From Opitutia bacterium UBA3151 (GTDB lineage Bacteria; Verrucomicrobiota; Verrucomicrobiia; Opitutales; Seribacteraceae): DNA of 5,918 nucleotides. The position numbers and the translations under genes are program-made. The notes below the pieces were generated by a model, which saw only the letters and a list, made by a program, of their open reading frames with translations, made no database searches and was not told the DNA's origin. The stretch is taken from the NCBI GenBank assembly GCA_002364975.1, contig DEYT01000068.1, positions 1 to 5,918 on the forward strand, read 5' to 3'. Shown here piece after piece: positions 1-5,918 of the stretch (the stretch's first letter is position 1; each line of letters begins with the position of its first letter).

Positions 1-431
1 AATGCGGCTACTTTTTTTAATAATGGAAAATGATTCAGTTCAAAGGATGCAATTTTGTATAGAGATGGAGAGATTTCTTGTTCAAGAAAATCAACTGCCG
101 TCTCATCAAAAGGAGAACTAAAGCAAACTAACTCATTTTCCTTTGCTTTTCTGGCAATTTCACTATGCCACTCCCATGGTGTCATCGCTTCATGGTATAA
201 ATCGTGCAGGTATTTTCCTCTCCATAATCCTTCTTTGATCAAAAATCTATCATCTTTAGAATTAACGGTTATGGTTTCCGGTTTGTAGGTTTGGAGTTTA
301 ATTGCATGGGCACCTGAGATTTTTGCGGCATCAACGAGTTCCAAAGCCTTTTTCAGTGAGCCTCCATGATTGCCTGAGAGCTCAGCAACGATAAACGGAG
401 CCTGATCAGAAGAGGTCAAATTTGAATTCAT
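1..431 (-). CDS. pseI: Pseudaminic acid synthase PseI, N-terminal part (runs off the left edge)
   Basis: This is the first 143 residues of a NeuB-family nonulosonate synthase. PseI condenses phosphoenolpyruvate with 6-deoxy-2,4-diacetamido-altrose to give pseudaminic acid in the cytoplasm. The frame is open from ATG at 431 to the window edge. Visible NeuB-barrel landmarks are AELSGNH (residues 16-22), GAHAIKLQTY (40-49) and FSSPFDETAVDFL (104-116), followed by YKIASFEL (125-132). The segment FLIKEGLWRGKYLHDLYHEAMTPWEW (63-88, key residues G68-L69-W70, L78-Y79 and T84-P85-W86-E87-W88) is typical of PseI and separates it from sialic acid (NeuB) and legionaminic acid (LegI) synthases. The metal-binding histidines and the C-terminal SAF/antifreeze-like domain lie outside the window. 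It starts 24 nt after pseB, so cotranscription is likely. The ribosome-binding site is weak (AGG about 10 nt upstream of the ATG). I am confident of the family and fairly confident of PseI over its paralogues. Confidence 0.92.
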   Translation of the reverse strand, partial: MNSNLTSSDQAPFIVAELSGNHGGSLKKALELVDAAKISGAHAIKLQTYKPETITVNSKDDRFLIKEGLWRGKYLHDLYHEAMTPWEWHSEIARKAKENELVCFSSPFDETAVDFLEQEISPSLYKIASFELNHFPLLKKVAA

Positions 432-455
432 GTGGTGCCAACCTAATTATATAGA

Positions 456-1457
456 TTAAGACGGGATGAAATCTTTCAATAAGAGCTTGAGTTCCTCACC
501 TGAAAATTGAACCGTGTTTATATTACTGGCGTAAGTAAAGTTGTCTGGACACTTCGTACCGCCTTTAATTCCGATTTTATTCCCCCAGAATGTCTGAATG
601 GGTTGAATAACGAAATGGTTTTCAAATTCCATTACATTTCTGGCTTCGTCCTCTGGGATCAGAACCTCATGCATTTTTTCTCCGGGACGAAGGCCGATGG
701 TGTCCCAATCACAATCTGGAGCCACTAAATTCGCAATATCTGCAACCGTACAAGCTGGGATTTTGGGGATGAACAATTCTCCGCCTACCATATCCCCAAG
801 TGATTTTAGAACAAATTCTGCACCTTGTCTCAGTGTAATCAAAAATCTGGTCATTTCTGGGTTTGTAATCGAAATAGTGCCAGTCTCTCTTTGTTTTTGA
901 AAAATAGGAATCACACTGCCCCGGCTTCCAACCACATTTCCATATCGAACCACCGAAAAAACTGTTCCACCTCCGCTACCATAACTATTTGCAGCAATAA
1001 AAACTTTGTCCGAGCACAATTTCGTAGCACCGTATAAATTTACTGGATTCACTGCTTTATCAGTGCTCAATGCTAATACCTTTTTAACTCCAGCTTTTAA
1101 GGCTGCTTCCATGACATTGGTTGCACCATTCACATTGGTCTTTATGAATTCATGCGGATTGTATTCAGCTGCCGGAACTTGCTTTAGGGCAGCGGCATGG
1201 ATTACATAATCAACCTGACGCATTGCTAATTCAAGTCGGTCACGATCTCTCACATCACCGAGGAAAAATCGAATAGCTGAATGTTTGAATTCTTCGAGGG
1301 ACTGCATTTCGCTCTGTTTCCACTCATCCCTTGAGTAAATAATAACTTTTTTGGGATTAAAGTTTTTCAAAGCGAGTCTGACAAATTCTCTACCAAATGA
1401 GCCGGTTCCCCCGGTAATTAATATAGATTTCTCTGAAAGCATTCTTGGTGGAATCAT
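456..1457 (-). CDS. pseB: UDP-N-acetylglucosamine 4,6-dehydratase (inverting) PseB
   Basis: PseB turns UDP-GlcNAc into the 4-keto-6-deoxy-L-arabino sugar, the first step of pseudaminic acid synthesis. It is an NADP-dependent extended SDR enzyme. From ATG 1457 it is 333 residues, the usual PseB/FlaA1 length. The Rossmann nucleotide loop GGTGSFG is at residues 16-22, SRDEWKQSEM begins near residue 42, and HAAALKQVP is at 87-95. The active-site segment STDKAVNPVNLYGATK carries the Asp133-Lys134 dyad plus Tyr142 and Lys146, matching FlaA1-type inverting dehydratases. RPGEKMHEVLIPEDEARN near the C-terminus is also typical. The reading frame extends upstream to a TTG at 1487, but ATG 1457 has a GGAAA Shine-Dalgarno 6 nt before it, whereas the next ATG (1442, two residues before SEKSILITGG) has none. 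It lies between the class III aminotransferase (60 nt upstream) and pseI (24 nt downstream). No truncation or missing key residue is seen. Confidence 0.95.
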   Translation of the reverse strand: MIPPRMLSEKSILITGGTGSFGREFVRLALKNFNPKKVIIYSRDEWKQSEMQSLEEFKHSAIRFFLGDVRDRDRLELAMRQVDYVIHAAALKQVPAAEYNPHEFIKTNVNGATNVMEAALKAGVKKVLALSTDKAVNPVNLYGATKLCSDKVFIAANSYGSGGGTVFSVVRYGNVVGSRGSVIPIFQKQRETGTISITNPEMTRFLITLRQGAEFVLKSLGDMVGGELFIPKIPACTVADIANLVAPDCDWDTIGLRPGEKMHEVLIPEDEARNVMEFENHFVIQPIQTFWGNKIGIKGGTKCPDNFTYASNINTVQFSGEELKLLLKDFIPS

Positions 1458-1461
1458 GTAA

Positions 1462-1466
1462 TTTCC
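1462..1466 (-). promoter_or_regulatory. Ribosome binding site that decides the pseB start
   Basis: Reading the minus strand, GGAAA stands six bases (counted from GGA) before ATG 1457. Neither the upstream in-frame TTG at 1487 nor the downstream ATG at 1442 has a comparable purine-rich stretch, so this site supports 1457 as the start. The match is short, so confidence is moderate. Confidence 0.5.
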
Positions 1467-1500
1467 ACATGAAAAAGTCGATTCCAAAGAATTTGCGTAC

Positions 1501-1521
1501 TTAAGAAGTATAAATTCTTAA
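1501..1521. repeat. Perfect 7-bp inverted repeat at the aminotransferase stop codon
   Basis: TTAAGAA (1501-1507) and TTCTTAA (1515-1521) are perfect inverted copies separated by 7 bases, and the second arm covers the TAA stop of the aminotransferase gene. The stem has only two G-C/C-G pairs' worth of strength (one C in each strand's arm) and no T-run follows it on the minus strand. It is therefore not a convincing rho-independent terminator. It might be a weak processing or attenuation hairpin between the aminotransferase and pseB genes, or chance in AT-rich DNA. Confidence 0.35.
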
Positions 1522-2747
1522 ACTAAATTACTTTTTCGACTCAAGTTATCAATAGCAAGGGAAGCTTTTAAAATTGAATTATCGATGGATTCAAATGTGT
1601 GCGCATTGCTAATGAACCAGTTATGGTGAGGATGGAAGTATAGACCCTCTTTGGCACATAATCTGCAAAACTCTTGGATTTTAAAAAGGTTGGAATCTCC
1701 CTCTATAAATGGATATGGCATGGATGATGGACCAGTCATAGTTAAGGGAAAGTTTTGTTTTTTAGCTACACTTTCGAGCTGATCACAAAAGTATTTTCCC
1801 TTGCTAAGTACTTGTTTGGCAACCCCTTCTCTCTCGGATATCTTTAAGGATGAAATAGCTGCTGCCATGGCAACCGCGTCGTTCCAGCAACTTCCAGTCA
1901 AAAAGACTTCTGCAGATGCTAACTTATGCTCGGCTTTTCCCACGCAAGCAGAAATGGCGTATCCGTTCCCAAGTCCTTTTGAGTAAACTGCAAGGTCCGG
2001 AGTGAAATTAAAAAAACGGTGGGATCCACCATCATGCAGGCGCCCACCTGCTCGAACATCGTCAAGAATCAAAAAGGCTTCCTCCTTATTACAGGTAGCA
2101 CTTACTTTTTCCCAAAACCCAGCAATAGGCAATTCTGACCTTTGGAACGATGGGTGATGATAGGGAGTCAAGATGACTGCAGCAATTTGGTTCGGGAACT
2201 TTTTGAATAATGAACTCAGATGGTCAGGATCATTCCAATTAAACTCTAGTATTTCTTGCCGGTCAGAAGGAATTCGACCACCGAGACCGGGGTCACACCA
2301 TGAATCGACACCATGATAAGCACCCTTTGCTTTTATAATATATTTTCGCTTGGTTTTTTCTCTCGCTACTCGAATAGCCCAAGTAGTTAAATCGGAACCA
2401 TTTTTGGCAAAAACTGCCCAGTCTGCAAAATCTATTTTTTGCACAAGAATTTCTGCCAGTTCTACCATGACTTCTGATGGTTGGTTGAAGACTGTACCCA
2501 TCTCTCGTTGAATGGTTGCAGCCCTTTCGATTTCTACATTGGAGTATCCATGTAAAATAGCACCAAAACCGCACATGAAATCAATCCACTCCTTTCCATC
2601 CACATCTTCGAATGTATATCCACTCGCTTTCTTACAATAATGAGGGAAACAGTCAGGCAATCCTGCCGCAGGAGCAACATGACCATAGATTCCTCCTGGT
2701 ATTACTTTCTTGGCTCTCTGAAAAATTAGCTCTGAATTAGATTTCAT
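1518..2747 (-). CDS. Class III PLP-dependent aminotransferase, glutamate-1-semialdehyde aminomutase-like
   Basis: This is a complete 409-residue fold-type I PLP enzyme of the class III (GSA aminomutase-like) family. Numbering from ATG 2747, FAKNGSDLTTWAIRVAR (113-129) matches the phosphate-binding region written SGTEATxxAIRLAR in GSAM. GAYHG is at 142-146. LILDDVRAGGR (226-236) holds the Asp that contacts the pyridine nitrogen. YSKGLGNGYAISACVG (255-270) holds Lys257, the expected Schiff-base lysine. The second acidic residue of the usual FDE(V) motif is Asp rather than Glu. True HemL is unlikely: the gene sits two bases after the SCP2-like gene and 60 nt before pseB, in a sugar locus, and the canonical GKIIGGG lysine motif is altered to SKGLGNG. 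A TTG at 2753 overlapping the previous stop is an alternative start, but ATG 2747 is preferred. Neither has a good Shine-Dalgarno, suggesting translational coupling. The likely role is amino transfer to a keto-sugar or small keto-acid linked to the glycan. The substrate is not deducible. Confidence 0.85.
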   Translation of the reverse strand: MKSNSELIFQRAKKVIPGGIYGHVAPAAGLPDCFPHYCKKASGYTFEDVDGKEWIDFMCGFGAILHGYSNVEIERAATIQREMGTVFNQPSEVMVELAEILVQKIDFADWAVFAKNGSDLTTWAIRVAREKTKRKYIIKAKGAYHGVDSWCDPGLGGRIPSDRQEILEFNWNDPDHLSSLFKKFPNQIAAVILTPYHHPSFQRSELPIAGFWEKVSATCNKEEAFLILDDVRAGGRLHDGGSHRFFNFTPDLAVYSKGLGNGYAISACVGKAEHKLASAEVFLTGSCWNDAVAMAAAISSLKISEREGVAKQVLSKGKYFCDQLESVAKKQNFPLTMTGPSSMPYPFIEGDSNLFKIQEFCRLCAKEGLYFHPHHNWFISNAHTFESIDNSILKASLAIDNLSRKSNLV

Positions 2748-2749
2748 GC

Positions 2750-3448
2750 TCAAAGCGTTTTAGGTATGGGAACTTCTTTCATTGCAAGCCTTGAAATGTA
2801 GCTGAATTTTTCGATTAAAGGAATCCTTCCTCTAATCAAAACATTCTTCTCAGCAGCGTCAACCAAGGGATCAATTTTGCCCAATGCTCCACGGTAGGCA
2901 GTGTTCAGATCTTTAAAAGTTACGACAATAGAAGGTTTTTCTTGCGTATTGCGATTACTCGTTTGCCAGAAGTTATTGGTTGAACATGAAACACTACCTA
3001 AGAACTCTTCCTTAAGGTAAAAGTCTATCTTACCAGATTCATCGGCCATGATTGATTTAGAATAAGAATGGAAATTCAAATAACAAACAGCGGTTTCCAA
3101 TCCTGCTAGCATCAGAATCCTTACCTGTTCCATAGTATGTTTCTTTTTTAAATAAACCCTTCTTATCATGATAAGAGTGAGAAGTGCACCCAAGCTTTTA
3201 ATTGGTTTTTTTAAAAGGCATGCGATTTTTGGGATGGCAAAGGTGCCACCTGCGACACAGACCAAATTCACATTCGAGAAAATCAAATTATTTTCCTTGG
3301 TCAAAGAAATCCAGGATGGACCTTGGAGTTTGGGTTGCAAACATTGTACCCAAATATTTTGCTCTATCATTTCCTTGCTTGCTGCAGACAGCGAGCAAGC
3401 TATTGCCCAAGCAGATATTTGCTCTTTGGCAGGATGATCATTTTTCAT
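2750..3448 (-). CDS. Hypothetical protein with possible C-terminal SCP2-like lipid-binding domain
   Basis: This is a 232-residue protein that I do not firmly recognise. The C-terminal stretch from about residue 125 to 230 has the look of an SCP2/sterol-carrier domain: alternating strands, then VTFKDLNTAYRGALGKIDPLVDAAEKNVLIRGRIPLIEKFS (about 176-216). That reproduces the typical sequence of a loading helix, a G-K-[IL]-D-P turn, and a G-x-[IL] strand before a final helix. The N-terminal ~120 residues are a mix of charged and hydrophobic runs (NLVCVAGGTFAIPKIACLL near 61-79, SLGALLTLIMI near 85-95) with no clear signal peptide. They could be membrane-associated. The start is ATG 3448, which overlaps the glycosyltransferase stop (ATGAAAAATGA) by 11 nt and is preceded by a good Shine-Dalgarno. 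A longer frame to 3505 would overlap by 68 nt and is less likely. Six cysteines are present. If the SCP2 reading is right, it may hold or deliver a lipid for the neighbouring GT28-like enzyme; that is inference. Confidence 0.6.
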   Translation of the reverse strand: MKNDHPAKEQISAWAIACSLSAASKEMIEQNIWVQCLQPKLQGPSWISLTKENNLIFSNVNLVCVAGGTFAIPKIACLLKKPIKSLGALLTLIMIRRVYLKKKHTMEQVRILMLAGLETAVCYLNFHSYSKSIMADESGKIDFYLKEEFLGSVSCSTNNFWQTSNRNTQEKPSIVVTFKDLNTAYRGALGKIDPLVDAAEKNVLIRGRIPLIEKFSYISRLAMKEVPIPKTL

Positions 3449-4553
3449 TTCCAATCCTCTCAATGATTTCAAGGATGCTGGGTTCACTGGGAAGAGTGAC
3501 TCCAATAGCTGAAATTTCTTTTTCTAAGCATAACGGAAACTGCTCAGGCTTAGAAATAATCGAAGCTTTACATCCATGTAATTTCCAATAATTAAGATTA
3601 TTTGTTTCTTGAGGCATCACTCCTCCGCAAATATTGAAGATGATGGGAGTATGCATTGCAAGTGCCTCTGCACTTATACCTGCCCCCGGTCTAGCTAATA
3701 GGCAACATGTTTTACTTAATAAGGAAACCATTTCTTCAGCCCCTACCTTGAGGAGAGCAATAATTATTACCCCCTTCCCTAAATGCATTGAATTTAAATC
3801 TTTTTGTAATTTTCGATTTTCACCGCAGAGAGCTACAATTTGTTTTACATTAGAATTTCTCAAAGATTTGTTCATTTCCCTACAAATTCTCAAATGGTTG
3901 TTTGTCCCATTAGCGCCCGTCCCAAGGGTAACAAAGTTCTCTCTAGGATTAATGCCCATAGACTTAAGTATGATCTTGGAATTTCGTTCGACTTTATCTG
4001 AATTTGTATGAAACGCTTGCCTTAGCAGCAATCCACCCACCCGCACTTTTGAAGGGGGCATGCCTTTTCTTATTGCGGCCTCACAAGTTGATTCGAACGG
4101 ACCAGTAAATAAATCAGCTTTTGGGTTGATCCAGTGTCTGCTGAATCCTTTTCCATCTGCAAACTCACCGCAATATATAATGAACTTCGATTCTGGGAAA
4201 CATTGTTTTGTTATATCAAGATAGGCATGATTTAGGTGAGCGTGAACGCTTACCAAGACTTCAGGCTTAAAATCTTCAATAAATGATTTGAAGTGATTTC
4301 TTCCAATGAGAAGCCTACTACTCCGATGTAAGTAGGCACACTCAAGGAATTTAAAATACAGGGAATGACACCACGGTGCCTTTTTCTGGATAAAATTATA
4401 AAGGTTGGTACCAAATCTGTAAAGAGCACTAGTTTGTTCCAAAGGGTGGAAAACTTCTGCAGCATATCCTCTGTTGATCCACCACTCCTTTAACGCGAAA
4501 GCTCTCATGTCATGCCCGCCTCCAGTAGAGGAACTAAGTATAAGCAGGTTCAT
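3438..4553 (-). CDS. GT-B glycosyltransferase, MGDG synthase / GT28-like
   Basis: This is a complete 371-residue protein with the layout of the MGDG-synthase/GT28 group (glycolipid synthases, MurG relatives), which transfer a sugar from a nucleotide donor to a lipid or polyprenyl acceptor. The N-terminal glycine-rich loop LSSSTGGGHDMRA (6-18) corresponds to the GGGHxxAA motif. SVHAHLNHAYLDI (102-114) ends the acceptor half. The linker ADLFTGPFESTCEAAIRKGMPPSKVRVGGLLLRQAF (146-181) parallels the linker with the GxPVRxxF element. The donor half contains TLGTGANGTNNH (209-220), VALCGENRKLQ (240-250), ARPGAGISAEALAMHTPIIF (287-306) and PQETNNLNY (314-322), matching the KxGGxTxxEAL and QExxN signatures. 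There is no signal peptide, so a cytoplasmic, membrane-peripheral enzyme is expected. Its end overlaps the SCP2-like gene, so the two are probably coexpressed. PseG (UDP-sugar hydrolase) has a related fold, so a hydrolase role cannot be excluded. No clear Shine-Dalgarno precedes ATG 4553. Confidence 0.75.
   Translation of the reverse strand: MNLLILSSSTGGGHDMRAFALKEWWINRGYAAEVFHPLEQTSALYRFGTNLYNFIQKKAPWCHSLYFKFLECAYLHRSSRLLIGRNHFKSFIEDFKPEVLVSVHAHLNHAYLDITKQCFPESKFIIYCGEFADGKGFSRHWINPKADLFTGPFESTCEAAIRKGMPPSKVRVGGLLLRQAFHTNSDKVERNSKIILKSMGINPRENFVTLGTGANGTNNHLRICREMNKSLRNSNVKQIVALCGENRKLQKDLNSMHLGKGVIIIALLKVGAEEMVSLLSKTCCLLARPGAGISAEALAMHTPIIFNICGGVMPQETNNLNYWKLHGCKASIISKPEQFPLCLEKEISAIGVTLPSEPSILEIIERIGNEK
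3455..3461 (-). promoter_or_regulatory. Ribosome binding site for the SCP2-like gene, inside the glycosyltransferase gene
   Basis: The minus strand reads GAGAGGA six bases before ATG 3448. It lies within the last codons of the upstream glycosyltransferase. It is the strongest Shine-Dalgarno in the window and argues for the 3448 start over the longer open frame beginning at 3505. Confidence 0.6.
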
Positions 4554-4583
4554 GATATCTGGAAATTACTAAACTTAAATTCT

Positions 4584-4602
4584 TAGAAAGGAAAAATTTC
4601 TA
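4584..4602. repeat. Short AT-rich inverted repeat in the gap after the DUF1015 gene
   Basis: TAGAAA (4584-4589) and TTTCTA (4597-4602) can pair across a 7-base loop. The overlapping TTCTAGAA (4598-4605) is itself palindromic. The stem is weak and no clear T-run follows on the minus strand, so a true terminator is not established. The 66-nt gap 4554-4619 holds nothing else I can support. Read-through from the DUF1015 gene into the glycosyltransferase gene and an independent promoter here are both possible. Confidence 0.25.
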
Positions 4603-4619
4603 GAAGATTTTAATTTTTG

Positions 4620-5858
4620 CTATTCTAACTCGTGAATAAATAGACCGCTCCTTAACTTTGGTTCAAACCATGTGGTCTTAGGAGGCATGATTTCACCTGC
4701 ATCTGCAATGGAAATAAGCTCATCCATGGAGACGGGGAATAGGGCAAAAGCAACTTTCATTTCTTTTGAGTCAACCCTTCGCTCTAATTCATTTAATCCG
4801 CGAATTCCTCCTACAAAATCGATCCTTGTATCCTTACGTAAATCTTCAATTCCCAGAATGGGACTGAGAATTTTTTCGGATAAAAAAATTACATCTAAGT
4901 CCGCTTTTGGATTTTCGGTAAAGTTCCTGTCCTTCGGTTTCAGCGAATACCACTGATTTTCAAGATACATGGAAAATATTCCTTTTTCATTAGGCGGAGA
5001 AGCTTCATGAAGCTTTGTAATGTAGAATGTCTTTTCGAGTTCAGAGATGAAATCAATTGGGCTTTTACCGTTAAGATCTTGAACGACTCGATTGTAGTCG
5101 TAAATTTTTAATTGATCATCTGAAAAAAGAACTGCCATAAAAAAATTATATTCCTCGGTTCCGTTGTGATGGGGGTTATCATCTTTCTTTTTTTGACCGA
5201 CTCTCGCCGCTGCGGCAGTTCGGTGGTGACCATCTGCTACATATAAATTTGGTACAGCATTAAATTCAAATTCTATGAGGGAGATATCTTTGTCATCATT
5301 TACGATCCATAGTTCGTGCCTAATTTCATCCTCAGAAATAAAATTATAGACAGGTTCAAAATTTACAATTTTCTGAATAAGAAGATTAATATTCTGTACG
5401 CCACGATAGGAGAAGAAAACGGGTTCAGCATTAGCATTTTGAGTTTCAACATGTCGAACTCGGTCGTTTTCTTTTACGGTTCTCGTAAGTTCATGCTTCT
5501 TGATTCGACCTTCATAGTACTCTTGGTAATCACAGCAACCCACAATTCCAGTTTGCTCCCTACCCTCCATGGTTAGCCTATAAACATAATATGAGGCTTT
5601 TTGTTCTTTAATTAAATAACCCTTGGAGGATAACTTTTTTAAATTTTCTAATCCTTTATCATAAACTTTCTGATCATAAGGATCAATCTCTTCAGGAAGT
5701 TCGATTTCAGGTTTAATCACTCGCAAGAAGGAAAGATTATTGCCCTTTGCCTCATCCTTCGCCTCCGCAGCGTTCAGAACATCATAAGGACGGGAAGCAA
5801 TGTCTTTTGCAAACTCCGGTTTTGGTCTTAGGGCTTTAAATGATTTAAAGGTGGCCAT
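4620..5858 (-). CDS. DUF1015 family protein
   Basis: This is a complete 412-residue member of the DUF1015 family, the usual full length. The N-terminus FKALRPKPEFAKDIASRPYDVLNAAEA (7-33) is the family opening. KHELTRTVKENDRVRHVETQNANAEPVFFSY (121-151) is the conserved H-E-x-T and D-R core. YVADGHHRTAAA (206-217) is the hallmark motif. MPPKTTWFEPKLRSGLFIH (391-409) is the conserved C-terminus. The biochemical function of the family is not established to my knowledge. The DGHHR motif recalls the GxHR/DGHHR site of the ParB/sulfiredoxin/SerK fold, so a nucleotide- or phosphate-handling role is plausible but inferred. Family members often lie beside serine biosynthesis genes (serA, serC) in other genomes, and no such gene is visible here. 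The start is ATG 5858, which puts the conserved FKALRP at the expected place; no good Shine-Dalgarno precedes it. It is probably housekeeping and only a neighbour of the sugar locus, separated from it by 66 nt. Confidence 0.9.
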   Translation of the reverse strand: MATFKSFKALRPKPEFAKDIASRPYDVLNAAEAKDEAKGNNLSFLRVIKPEIELPEEIDPYDQKVYDKGLENLKKLSSKGYLIKEQKASYYVYRLTMEGREQTGIVGCCDYQEYYEGRIKKHELTRTVKENDRVRHVETQNANAEPVFFSYRGVQNINLLIQKIVNFEPVYNFISEDEIRHELWIVNDDKDISLIEFEFNAVPNLYVADGHHRTAAAARVGQKKKDDNPHHNGTEEYNFFMAVLFSDDQLKIYDYNRVVQDLNGKSPIDFISELEKTFYITKLHEASPPNEKGIFSMYLENQWYSLKPKDRNFTENPKADLDVIFLSEKILSPILGIEDLRKDTRIDFVGGIRGLNELERRVDSKEMKVAFALFPVSMDELISIADAGEIMPPKTTWFEPKLRSGLFIHELE

Positions 5859-5918
5859 GATTCAGATTTTTGAGAGTACGAACTATCAAAGATGAATGTG
5901 AAAGCTTACTTCTTAGAG
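5859..5918 (-). other. Upstream region of the DUF1015 gene, no supported signal
   Basis: These sixty bases precede the first gene of the window. I find no confident -35/-10 pair and no Shine-Dalgarno. A TTGATA at about 5884-5889 on the minus strand lacks a matching -10 at a proper spacing. The region may be the end of an intergenic spacer or part of an operon that continues upstream. Confidence 0.3.

Noticed and set aside
55..1209. Open frames on the plus strand opposite pseI and pseB (55-288, 507-728, 697-900, 825-1037, 1006-1209)
   Set aside because: They lie antisense to well-recognised coding sequence, are short, overlap each other and show no domain-like composition.
1458..1487. Longer pseB beginning at TTG 1487
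   Set aside because: It adds ten residues not typical of PseB and uses a rarer start codon without a good ribosome binding site.
2293..2574. Minus-strand 93-codon frame within the aminotransferase gene, and the 71-codon one at 4250-4465 within the glycosyltransferase gene
   Set aside because: Both are out-of-frame shadows of intact genes on the same strand. The parent frames are continuous through the family motifs, so no frameshift is implied.
1518..2747. Calling the aminotransferase hemL (glutamate-1-semialdehyde aminomutase of haem synthesis)
   Set aside because: The lysine-loop and acidic motifs deviate from HemL and the genes around it are for sugar metabolism, so the symbol would mislead.
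3168..4011. Plus-strand open frames at 3168-3437, 3202-3591 and 3634-4011
   Set aside because: They are antisense to the glycosyltransferase and SCP2-like genes. Those minus-strand genes have family motifs and coupled starts, while these frames have neither.
4584..4602. Rho-independent terminator after the DUF1015 gene
   Set aside because: The stem is six mostly A-T pairs and no clear T-run follows on the transcribed strand, so it is recorded only as a weak inverted repeat.

Overview
The window holds six closely packed genes, all on the minus strand, so transcription runs from high to low coordinates. The DNA is moderately AT-rich (about 40% G+C, judged by eye). No rRNA, tRNA, CRISPR array, transposase or insertion sequence is visible. 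The content suggests a bacterium that decorates its surface or flagella with a pseudaminic-acid-like nonulosonic sugar. The sequence does not fix the taxon. A low-GC Gram-negative (spirochaete, deltaproteobacterial or other environmental lineage) is an inference only.

Layout in order of transcription: (1) 5858-4620, a complete DUF1015-family protein with the diagnostic DGHHR motif and the conserved C-terminal PPK.TWFEPK segment. (2) After a 66-nt AT-rich gap, 4553-3438, a GT-B glycosyltransferase resembling MGDG synthase and GT28 enzymes. (3) Overlapping its end by 11 nt, 3448-2750, a 232-residue protein of uncertain function whose last ~100 residues resemble an SCP2-type lipid-binding domain. 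(4) Only 2 nt further on, 2747-1518, a class III (glutamate-1-semialdehyde aminomutase-like) PLP enzyme. (5) After 60 nt, 1457-456, pseB, the inverting UDP-GlcNAc 4,6-dehydratase. (6) After 24 nt, from 431 off the left edge, the N-terminal 143 residues of pseI, pseudaminic acid synthase.

PseB and PseI catalyse the first committed step and the condensation step of CMP-pseudaminic acid synthesis. The usual genes for the steps between and after them (pseC aminotransferase of the DegT family, pseH acetyltransferase, pseG hydrolase, pseF cytidylyltransferase) are not in this window. A class III aminotransferase and a GT28-like protein sit in their place. Either the missing genes lie beyond the left edge and these proteins have other roles, or this is a variant nonulosonate/glycoconjugate pathway. 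The tight GT28-like / SCP2-like / class III aminotransferase trio is the least ordinary part of the window.
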